Made by a program: the position numbers and the translations under genes. Source: JAIOPA01 sp964655175 (GTDB lineage Bacteria; Eisenbacteria; RBG-16-71-46). Taken from it: a stretch of 49,204 nucleotides of DNA. Where the stretch lies: the NCBI GenBank assembly GCA_964655175.1, contig CAZZLY010000014.1:1-49204 (forward strand). The letters run 5' to 3'. The notes under the pieces are model-generated. The model saw only the letters and a program-made list of their open reading frames with translations, was not told the DNA's origin and searched no databases. Positions 43,015 through 49,204 of this stretch are shown here, piece after piece. Position 1 is the first letter of the stretch; the number at the start of each line of letters is the position of its first letter.

Positions 43015-43661
43015 ACGGTCTCCCGCGGCCACGCGGCCGCCTGACAACGACGCGCAGCCTCGGCCGCCGACGCCGCGCTCACCCCGAGGTCGCGCAGCCG
43101 GCCGTCCTTGAGGTCGTAGATCCAGCCGTGCACCGTGACCTCCTGGTCGCGCGCCCAGACGTCGCGCATGACCGTGGTCTGCGACACGTGCAGCACCTGC
43201 TCGATCACGTTGAGCTCGCACAGGCGGTCCCAGCGCGCCTCCGCGTCGGCGATGCTCGCGAGCGATTCCGCGTGCGCGTCGCGCACGTCCTCGATGTGAC
43301 GCAGCCAGTTGTCGATGAGCCCCAGCTGCAGCCCCTCGAGCGCCGCCTTCACGCCGCCGCAGCCGTAGTGGCCGCACACGATGATGTGCCGCACCTTGAG
43401 CACGTCCACCGCGTACTGCATGACCGCGAGGCAGTTGAGGTCGGTGTGCACGACGACGTTGGCGACGTTGCGGTGCACGAAGATCTCGCCCGGCTGGTGC
43501 CCGGTGATCTGATTGGCGGGCACGCGGCTGTCGGAACACCCGATCCACAGGATGCTCGGCGTCTGGATCGACGACAGTCGCTCGAAGAACCGGGGATCCT
43601 GAGCGGCCATGCTCTCGGCCCACTCGCGGTTGCGCTCGAGCACCTCACGGAGATCGGCCAT
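43011..43661 (-). CDS. beta-class carbonic anhydrase
   Basis: 216 residues. Zinc ligands Cys42 (IGCSDSRVPAN, with the Asp44-Arg46 dyad), His98 and Cys101 (VCGHYGCGGV) fit the beta class; FVHRNVANVV and the C-terminal VTVHGWIYDLKDGRL are family hallmarks. It interconverts CO2 and bicarbonate in the cytoplasm, feeding carboxylases such as AccABCD. ATG 43661 has GAGG about 10 bases upstream. Its leader contains a 6-bp GTCGTG/CACGAC hairpin (43681-43699). It is coupled by GTGA to the TPR lipoprotein. Confidence 0.94.
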   Translation of the reverse strand: MADLREVLERNREWAESMAAQDPRFFERLSSIQTPSILWIGCSDSRVPANQITGHQPGEIFVHRNVANVVVHTDLNCLAVMQYAVDVLKVRHIIVCGHYGCGGVKAALEGLQLGLIDNWLRHIEDVRDAHAESLASIADAEARWDRLCELNVIEQVLHVSQTTVMRDVWARDQEVTVHGWIYDLKDGRLRDLGVSAASAAEAARRCQAAAWPRETV

Positions 43662-43700
43662 GATCGGGGGTCCTCAGGGTGTCGTGGAACGGACACGACT

Positions 43701-43768
43701 CGGCCCGCTGCGCCGCGTCGTCGGGTGCGGGACGGTGTCCTGCACCCGACGCCGCTGCGAGCGGGCCG
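43701..43768 (-). terminator. two-tier hairpin terminator after rpsP
   Basis: Outer stem of 9 bp (43701-43709 with 43760-43768) and inner stem of 14 positions with one mismatch (43720-43733 with 43737-43750, 3-base loop), just beyond the rpsP stop at 43778. It separates rpsP from carbonic anhydrase. Confidence 0.6.
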
Positions 43769-43777
43769 GGTCTCGAC

Positions 43778-44182
43778 TCAGGCCTTCGACGCCGCCGCGG
43801 CCTTCTTCTTGGCGCGCGTCGCCTTCGCCTTGGTCTTGCGCTCGGTCACCTTGCGGGGACGCTTGCGCACGACGGCCTTCTTCTTGGAGCCGGCGGCCGC
43901 CGCCTTCTTCTTGGTCGAGGTCGGCTTGCTCGGACGCGCGGCGATGATGCCCACCTTGCGGAACAGCGAGGCCGCCTGCGTCGAGGGCTGCGCGCCCTGC
44001 GCGATCCAACCCTTGATCTTCTCCTCGTCCATCTTCACGGCGAACGGCTTCGCCATCGGGTCGTAGTAACCGAGGATCTCGACGAATCGACCGTCGCGCT
44101 GACGGCGCGAGTCCGCCACCACGATCCGATAGAAGGGCCGCTTCTTGGCTCCGGCCCGCATCATGCGAATGACGACCGCCAT
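43778..44182 (-). CDS. rpsP: 30S ribosomal protein S16 with basic C-terminal tail
   Basis: 134 residues. The S16 core is complete (MAVVIRMMRAGAKKRPFYRIVVADSRRQRDGRF in parts, EILGYYDP, WIAQGAQPSTQAASLFRKVGI). From about residue 88 a 45-residue tail of Lys, Ala, Arg and Thr follows (STKKKAAAAGSKKK, KATRAKKKAAAASKA), recalling histone H1-like tails; typical S16 is 80-90 residues. ATG 44182 has AGGAG 10 bases upstream. It follows ffh by 61 bases, a common pairing, but rimM, trmD and rplS do not follow. Confidence 0.95.
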   Translation of the reverse strand: MAVVIRMMRAGAKKRPFYRIVVADSRRQRDGRFVEILGYYDPMAKPFAVKMDEEKIKGWIAQGAQPSTQAASLFRKVGIIAARPSKPTSTKKKAAAAGSKKKAVVRKRPRKVTERKTKAKATRAKKKAAAASKA

Positions 44183-44243
44183 GCTGAGGATTCTCCTTGT
44201 GGGTTCGAGGGGCCGCTCGGGCGGCCCGGGGGTGGTGCGTATC

Positions 44244-45572
44244 CTAGCGCATCCGGCCGCGGAGGGCTGCAAGCCCCCGGGGACCCTGCTTGAGCGCCTT
44301 CATCATGGTCCGGGCCTGCTCGAAGTCCTTGAGGACCCGGTTGACCTCCTGCACGGACGTGCCACTGCCCGCCGCGATGCGCCGGCGGCGGCTCCCGTCG
44401 AGGACCCGGGGGTTGCGCCGCTCCTTGAGCGTCATGCTCAGGAGGATCGCCTCATGGCGCTTGAGGGTGTCCTTGGCCGGCCCCATCTGCTCCAGGGCCT
44501 GCTTGGGCACGCCGGGCAGCATCTTCATGAGGTCCTCGAGGGGCCCCATCTTGCGGACGCTGCGCAGCTGCTCGAGGAAGTCCTCGAGCGTGAACTCGGA
44601 CTTGCGCATGCGGGCCGCGAGCTTCTCGGCCTCGCCCTGGGACACGGCCTGCTGCGCCTTCTCGACCAGGCCGACGACGTCGCCCATGCCCAGGATGCGC
44701 CCCGCGAGCCGCTGCGCGTCGAACACCTCGAGGCCGTCGAGCTTCTCGCCGACGCCCAGGAACAGGATCGGCTTACCCGTGACCTGACGCAGCGACAGCG
44801 CGGCACCGCCGCGCGCGTCGCCGTCCATCTTGGAGAGCACGAGCCCGTCGACGCCGATGCGCTCGGCGAAGGTCTGCCCCACGCGCACCGATTCCTGTCC
44901 GATCATGCCGTCCACGACCAGCACGACCTGGTGCGCGCGCACCGTGCGCTTGAGGTCCTCGAGCTCGACCATGAGGTCGTCGTCCACGTGCAGACGGCCG
45001 GCCGTGTCGAGGATGAGGAAGTCGAAGCCGCGCGTGCGGGCCTGCTCGAGCGCGCCGGCCGCGATGTCGTGCGGCGAGGTGCCCTCGGCGGCGCGCCAGA
45101 AACCGGCCTCCGCGGTCTTGGCCACGCGCTCCAACTGGTCGATGGCGGCGGGCCGGTACACGTCGGCCGAGACGAGCAGCGTGCGCTTGTTGCGCGCCTT
45201 CAGCCACAGCGCGAGCTTGCCCGCGAACGTGGTCTTGCCCGAGCCCTGCAGGCCCGCGAGCAGGATCACCGTGGGCAGGTGCGGTGAGCCCGCCAACCCC
45301 ACGCGCGTCTCGCCGAGCATGGCGACGAGTTCGTCGCGCACGATGCCGATGACCTGCTGCCCGGGCGTGAGGCTCTTGAGGACGTCCTCGCCGATCGCCT
45401 TGGCCTCGACCCGCGCCACGAAATCCTTCGCCACGCCCACGGGCACGTCGGCCTCGAGCAGCGCGCGGCGGACGTCGCGGAGCGATTCGCGGATGTTGTC
45501 CGGCGACAGTCGGCCCTGTCCGCTCAAGTTGCGGAAGATGCCCTGCAGCCGGTCGGCGAGATTCTCGAACAA
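44244..45572 (-). CDS. ffh: signal recognition particle GTPase Ffh
   Basis: 442 residues. N domain (MFENLADRLQGIFRNLSGQG), G domain with G1 GLQGSGKTTFAGKLA, DVYRPAAIDQL, G3 LDTAGRLH and SKMDGDARGGAALS, then a Met-containing M domain (PLEDLMKMLPGV, ILLSMTLKERRNP, SGTSVQEVNRVLKDFEQARTMMK in parts). It targets nascent membrane proteins with SRP RNA and FtsY. The start is TTG at 45572, giving the conserved MFENL N-terminus. A weak promoter candidate lies 32 bases upstream. The first gap begins 78 bases before the start. Confidence 0.95.
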   Translation of the reverse strand: MFENLADRLQGIFRNLSGQGRLSPDNIRESLRDVRRALLEADVPVGVAKDFVARVEAKAIGEDVLKSLTPGQQVIGIVRDELVAMLGETRVGLAGSPHLPTVILLAGLQGSGKTTFAGKLALWLKARNKRTLLVSADVYRPAAIDQLERVAKTAEAGFWRAAEGTSPHDIAAGALEQARTRGFDFLILDTAGRLHVDDDLMVELEDLKRTVRAHQVVLVVDGMIGQESVRVGQTFAERIGVDGLVLSKMDGDARGGAALSLRQVTGKPILFLGVGEKLDGLEVFDAQRLAGRILGMGDVVGLVEKAQQAVSQGEAEKLAARMRKSEFTLEDFLEQLRSVRKMGPLEDLMKMLPGVPKQALEQMGPAKDTLKRHEAILLSMTLKERRNPRVLDGSRRRRIAAGSGTSVQEVNRVLKDFEQARTMMKALKQGPRGLAALRGRMR

Positions 45573-45603
45573 GGGGACCCCGGTGGGTACGTGTGAACGG
45601 CGG

Positions 45604-45632
45604 AAACTAACATATCCGCAGCGGGTTGCGAC
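45604..45632 (-). promoter_or_regulatory. weak candidate promoter of ffh
   Basis: TAGTTT (45604-45609) fits the TAGNNT -10 seen elsewhere, with GTCGCA (45627-45632) at 17 bases; the -35 is poor. Confidence 0.28.
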
Positions 45633-45649
45633 AGTCCCCCGGGGACCGG

Positions 45650-45749
45650 NNNNNNNNNNNNNNNNNNNNNNNNNNNNNNNNNNNNNNNNNNNNNNNNNNN
45701 NNNNNNNNNNNNNNNNNNNNNNNNNNNNNNNNNNNNNNNNNNNNNNNNN
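45650..45749. other. assembly gap (100 N)
   Basis: Exactly 100 N, a placeholder of unknown true length. It truncates the gene starting at 45813. Confidence 0.99.
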
Positions 45750-45813
45750 TGAGCAGCGACACGCCCACGGCGACCCCCGCGAACACCCGTACCCCCCATG
45801 CGGTCCGATTCAT
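45750..45813 (-). CDS. 5' fragment of an exported or membrane protein, cut by gap
   Basis: Only 21 residues are visible: MNRTAWGVRVFAGVAVGVSLL, a positive N-terminus and hydrophobic stretch like a signal peptide or membrane anchor. ATG 45813 lies 68 bases after the rpe stop on the same strand, with no clear Shine-Dalgarno. The rest is in the gap. The identity cannot be inferred. Confidence 0.4.
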
Positions 45814-45881
45814 GTCGGGGAGGTTCTCACGCGGTGGGATACGGGAACAGCACGAAATCCGGCCACCCGGACTCGCGCGCT

Positions 45882-46547
45882 TCAGCCCGCGATGGCGGTG
45901 CGGATCCCGGCCAGCGCGGCGCGCGGGTCGCCCGCGCGGAACACGGCGTTGCCCGCCACGAACACGTCCGCGCCGGCCGCACGGGCCTCCCGCGCGGTCG
46001 CCTCGCCGATACCGCCATCGACCTCGATGACGAACCCCAGGCGGTCGCGCTCGCGCAGGTCACGCGCGGCCGAGACCTTCTCGAGCATCTCGGGCATGAA
46101 CGCCTGCCCACCGAAGCCGGGCTCGACGGTCATGACGAGGAACAGGTCGAGGTCGCTCAGGTACGGCGCGGCGGCAGCGAACGGCGTGCCCGGCTTGATC
46201 GCGAGTCCCGCCTTGGCGCCGGTGGCGCGGATCTGCCGCAGCACCTCGCGCGTCTCGCGGCAGGCCTCGAGATGCACCGTGATGAGGTCGGCACCGGCGG
46301 CGCGGAACTCGTCCACCATGAGCCACGGGCGATCCATCATGAGATGCACGTCGAGCGTGGCGGTGGTGAGCTTGCGCGCCGCGCTCACGATGATCGGCCC
46401 GAACGTCAGGTTGGGCACGAAGTGATGGTCCATGACGTCGCAGTGCACCCAGTCGCGTGCCGGATCGACGATGGCGAGTTCGTCGGCGAGGCGTGAGAAG
46501 TCGGCGGACAGCAGGCTGGGGGCGGCGATCGGCGGACGGGCGGTCAT
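45882..46547 (-). CDS. rpe: ribulose-phosphate 3-epimerase
   Basis: 221 residues, TIM barrel. APSLLSADFSRLADEL, WVHCDVMDHHFVPNLTFGP (metal ligands His35, Asp37), LDVHLMMDRP (His), MTVEPGFGGQAFMPEMLEKV and VIEVDGGIG (Asp) are the standard series. It interconverts ribulose 5-phosphate and xylulose 5-phosphate in the pentose phosphate route. ATG 46547 has GAGGGAG close upstream. It lies 54 bases after the PASTA protein gene on the same strand. Confidence 0.96.
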   Translation of the reverse strand: MTARPPIAAPSLLSADFSRLADELAIVDPARDWVHCDVMDHHFVPNLTFGPIIVSAARKLTTATLDVHLMMDRPWLMVDEFRAAGADLITVHLEACRETREVLRQIRATGAKAGLAIKPGTPFAAAAPYLSDLDLFLVMTVEPGFGGQAFMPEMLEKVSAARDLRERDRLGFVIEVDGGIGEATAREARAAGADVFVAGNAVFRAGDPRAALAGIRTAIAG

Positions 46548-46601
46548 GGGCTCCCTCGGCGGGATCGGACGGTCGATGGGATCGGTCGGTGGGACGATTC
46601 G

Positions 46602-47528
46602 TCACCGTACCACGCGGCGCCCGGAGCGCAGCGTGATCGGGGTCTCGTGCGTGAGGCGCGAACCGGCCGGCGGGTCCTGCGACACGATGGGGCCGTCGCG
46701 ATCGGGCGCCAGCACGGTGAAGCCCTGCGACTCCAACTGCCGCACGACGGGCGTGAGATCGCGTCCGACCACGTCGGGCATGACGAGCGTGCCGTCACCG
46801 GGGCCCATCGAGACGAGCAGCGCCACGGACGCCCCGTTCGCGACCACGGTCTCGGCGGGCGGATCGGTGGCGATCACCATGCCCTCGGGCACCTCGTCGC
46901 TCGGCACCACGGTGACCGCGCCGACGCGCAGGCCCGCGCGCTCCACGATGAGCTGCCCGGTGCGACGGCTCTGCCCCACGATCGCGGGCACGACGCTGGA
47001 CTCCTGCCCCAGGCTCACGACGACGCTCACGCGCGCGCCCCCGCGCACCGAGGTCCCGGCGAGCGGCTCCTGCACGACGACGGCGCCGCGCGGCACGGTC
47101 ACGTCGAAGCGTTCGCCCGCGCGCGACAGATGCAGGCCGCTCTTGGCGAGCTGCTTCTCGGCCTGATCGTAGGGCAGCCGCGCCAGATCGGGCACGCGCA
47201 CCTCGCCCTGATGGTGCACGACCCGCGGCATGATGAAGCTGTTGAACAGGATCAGACCGACGAGGAACGCGAGCACGGCGATGCCCACCGTGGCGGCCAG
47301 ATCGCGCACCGCCCGCAGTCGGGGATCGCGCAACAGGGCACCGACCGGCGCGGGCAGGACGGGCCGTGAGTCGCCCAACGGCGGGGCGGCGACGAACTCC
47401 TTGGCGGTCGGCGAAGGCTCCGGGACGACCTCGACGGGCGGTGACGCGACGACGGATGCGGGTGCGGGCGCCGCCCCGGGACGGGGCGGCGCTCCACGAC
47501 CGCGACGACGACGACGGCGGCGGCTCAA
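46602..47528 (-). CDS. PASTA-repeat membrane protein
   Basis: 308 residues. A basic N-terminus (SRRRRRRRGRG), a Pro/Ala/Val-rich cytoplasmic linker (about 12-70), one membrane segment (TVGIAVLAFLVGLILFNSFI, about 81-100) and three PASTA repeats outside (VRVPDLARLPYDQAEKQL, SSVVPAIVGQSRRTGQLIV, TLVMPDVVGRDLTPVVRQL). PASTA domains bind muropeptides or peptidoglycan in kinases and PBPs; here there is no kinase or transpeptidase domain, so it is a stand-alone PASTA protein. The start is TTG at 47528, sharing TTGA with the rsmB stop. Confidence 0.88.
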   Translation of the reverse strand: MSRRRRRRRGRGAPPRPGAAPAPASVVASPPVEVVPEPSPTAKEFVAAPPLGDSRPVLPAPVGALLRDPRLRAVRDLAATVGIAVLAFLVGLILFNSFIMPRVVHHQGEVRVPDLARLPYDQAEKQLAKSGLHLSRAGERFDVTVPRGAVVVQEPLAGTSVRGGARVSVVVSLGQESSVVPAIVGQSRRTGQLIVERAGLRVGAVTVVPSDEVPEGMVIATDPPAETVVANGASVALLVSMGPGDGTLVMPDVVGRDLTPVVRQLESQGFTVLAPDRDGPIVSQDPPAGSRLTHETPITLRSGRRVVR

Positions 47529-49204
47529 GGCTTGCGCAGCCTCGCCGCGAACGCGCCATCACAACCGTGCTGGTGCGGCAGCACGCGCATGTAACCCTCG
47601 GGGGTCACGACCGCGTCGGGCACCGCGCCCGCCACGCTCTCGACCGTCCAACCGGGATGCGTCGCCAGGAACCGCGCGATCACGTGGTCGGTCTCCTCGG
47701 GCTCGAACGAGCACACGCTGTACACGAGCAGGCCGCCCGGCACGATGAGGCGCGCCGCCGACGTGAGCAGCTGCAACTGCACCGGCGGCATCTCGGCCAG
47801 CACCTCGGGCCCCTTGCGCCAACGCGCGTCGGCGCGACGTGCGAGCACGCCCATGCCGCTGCACGGCGCATCCACGAGCGCGCGATCGAACGGCATCGGG
47901 AACTCGTAGCTGAGTCCGTCGCCGTGCACGACGTGCACCGCGGTCACCCCCAGACGCTCGACGGTGGCGTTGAGCGTCGCCACGCGATTGGCATCGCGCT
48001 CGAGCGCCCACACCTCGCCCTCGTCACCCATGAGCTCGGCCAGATGCGTGCTCTTGCCACCCGGGGCCGCGCACAGGTCGAGGACGCGCTCGTGCTTCTG
48101 CGGTGCGACGACGCGCGCGACCAACGCCTCGGACTCGTCCTGCGCGGTGCACAGGCCGGCCTGGAAGCAGTGCAACGCGCCGGGCGAGTGATGCCCCTCG
48201 ACCCAGACGAGATCGGGTGACAGCGTCGCGGGACGCGCCTCGACGCCCTCGGCGGCGAGCAGCGCGATGAGTTCCTCGCGCGTCTGCTTGAGCGGATTGT
48301 TGCGCAGCCCCGTGGGCACCGAACGGTTGTCGGCCTCGAGCAGCGCACGCGTGTCGGCCGGACCGAAGCGCTCGAGCCAACGCTCGACGATCCACTCCGG
48401 ATGCGAACCCCACGCGGCGAGCGACGCGGCGTCGTCACCCTCGGGCCACTGGATCGTGTCGCGCTCCTCGGCGAGGCGGCGCAACACGCTGTTCACGAGC
48501 CCGGCGGCGCCGGGGTGCGCGTACTTGTGCGCGAGCTTGACGGACTCGTCCACCGCCGCGTGCGCGGGCACGCGATCGAGGAACAGGATCTGGTACGCGC
48601 CCAGACGGAGCACGTTGCGGATCCACGGCTGCGTGTTGGCCAGCCCCACGTGCACGCGGGCGTCGAGCGCCGCGTCGAGGCGGCCGCGCCAGCGCAGCGA
48701 ACCCTTCACCATCTCGTGCAGCAGCGCCTTGTCACGCGGATCGGCGCCGGGCCGGGCGTGCGCGCCGTCGAGCAGGCGATCGCTGAACGCACTGCGCGTG
48801 TCGACCGCGTGCAGGATGCGCAGCGCGGCCTCGCGAGGGTCGGCCGGCAGCGACGGACCGTCGGTCGAGACCGGCGGCCACGAGCGCTGATCGGGACGCG
48901 ACTCGCGCGGCGCGCGGCCGCCCGGACGACGCTCACGCGAACCGTCCTCGGGACGCGCCCAGGTCGAGGCCTCGGGCGACGCGGTGCCGTCGCGGCGGTA
49001 ACGGATGCGGCCGGTGTGCGGATAGGCCGGACGCGAACGATTCACGGCGCCGGTCTGATCACCACCGTCGTCGTGGCCGAAGGGTCGCGCATCGGGGCGA
49101 CGCTCGAAGCGCGGACGATCGAACGAGCGCGGACCGTCGGGACGCGGACGGAAGCCACCGCTGCGCGGGGCACCGCCGTCGCGACGCACGAACGGCCGAC
49201 CGCC
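47525..49204 (-). CDS. rsmB: 16S rRNA (cytosine-C5) methyltransferase RsmB, 5' end outside window
   Basis: At least 559 residues. About the first 110 are low-complexity Arg/Pro/Asp/Gly (RPRPDGPRSFDRPRFERR), followed by the NusB-like RNA-binding domain (PREAALRILHAVDTRSAFSD, RNVLRLGAYQILFLDRVPAHAAVDESV). The SAM methyltransferase follows: VLDLCAAPGGKSTHLAELM, DAPCSGMGVLARRADARW and the catalytic Cys in VYSVCSFEPEETD. It methylates C967 of 16S rRNA in E. coli numbering. GTG 49189 is the first start seen, but the frame remains open through the window edge with the same composition (GGRPF), so the true start is probably outside. Confidence 0.92.
   Translation of the reverse strand, partial: GGRPFVRRDGGAPRSGGFRPRPDGPRSFDRPRFERRPDARPFGHDDGGDQTGAVNRSRPAYPHTGRIRYRRDGTASPEASTWARPEDGSRERRPGGRAPRESRPDQRSWPPVSTDGPSLPADPREAALRILHAVDTRSAFSDRLLDGAHARPGADPRDKALLHEMVKGSLRWRGRLDAALDARVHVGLANTQPWIRNVLRLGAYQILFLDRVPAHAAVDESVKLAHKYAHPGAAGLVNSVLRRLAEERDTIQWPEGDDAASLAAWGSHPEWIVERWLERFGPADTRALLEADNRSVPTGLRNNPLKQTREELIALLAAEGVEARPATLSPDLVWVEGHHSPGALHCFQAGLCTAQDESEALVARVVAPQKHERVLDLCAAPGGKSTHLAELMGDEGEVWALERDANRVATLNATVERLGVTAVHVVHGDGLSYEFPMPFDRALVDAPCSGMGVLARRADARWRKGPEVLAEMPPVQLQLLTSAARLIVPGGLLVYSVCSFEPEETDHVIARFLATHPGWTVESVAGAVPDAVVTPEGYMRVLPHQHGCDGAFAARLRKP

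Noticed and set aside
44244..44249. TAGGAT before rpsP as a -10 element
   Set aside because: The TAG is the ffh stop codon, and the best -35 (TTGCAG) is on the downstream side at a 20-base spacing.
1..49204. tRNA genes, CRISPR arrays, insertion sequences or phage remnants
   Set aside because: Looked for cloverleaf arms, regular direct repeats, transposase motifs and flanking inverted repeats by eye; none seen.

Overview
High-GC (about 70% or more by eye) bacterial DNA in an assembly scaffold: two runs of exactly 100 N (10595-10694 and 45650-45749) mark joined contigs, so this is probably a draft or metagenome-assembled genome. The organism is diderm with LPS: it has LptD, a TolC-like outer-membrane channel, lipoproteins and periplasmic multiheme cytochromes. 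A PorX-type response regulator with a PglZ domain next to tsaE points to the FCB side of the tree (Bacteroidetes relatives or candidate phyla such as Eisenbacteria). That placement is inference. Nearly all genes lie on the minus strand; only the TPR/zincin gene (14977-15807) and the M28 peptidase (38031-39719) are on plus. I saw no tRNA, rRNA, CRISPR array or insertion sequence.

Layout, left to right. (1) 2-4210: a VTT/DedA-like membrane protein followed by hydantoinase/oxoprolinase subunits HyuA and HyuB. (2) 4352-6170: a bactofilin-like beta-solenoid membrane protein and a small lipoprotein with a long structured leader. (3) 6520-12142: two closely related proteins, each a UshA/metallophosphatase-like domain plus a tetraheme cytochrome module, flank a cystathionine beta-synthase and a cystathionine gamma-synthase/lyase. 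In the upstream copy an in-frame TGA replaces a conserved Cys and is followed by a SECIS-like hairpin, so I call it a selenoprotein. This is the most interesting locus here. (4) 12394-15807: a secreted S9 peptidase and a divergent TPR/zincin protein. (5) 15888-25328: a copper/silver defence cluster: Cys/His-rich exported protein, CusC, CusB, CusA, CopA ATPase and a cupredoxin lipoprotein. (6) 25494-32689: accD, folC, lptD and a zinc-ribbon/TPR gene. (7) 32842-41120: porX-like regulator, tsaE, tsaB-rimI fusion and an MscS channel on minus, then the plus-strand M28 peptidase and a histidine kinase whose H-box resembles Bacteroidetes kinases. (8) 41188-49204: serS, TPR lipoprotein, carbonic anhydrase, rpsP, ffh, a gene cut by the second gap, rpe, a PASTA protein and rsmB (runs off the right edge).

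Genes are packed into polycistrons with frequent 4-base stop/start overlaps (GTGA, ATGA, TTGA). Recognisable promoters share TTGACN - 17 bases - TAGNNT. Likely terminators are perfect GC-rich hairpins without a T tract.
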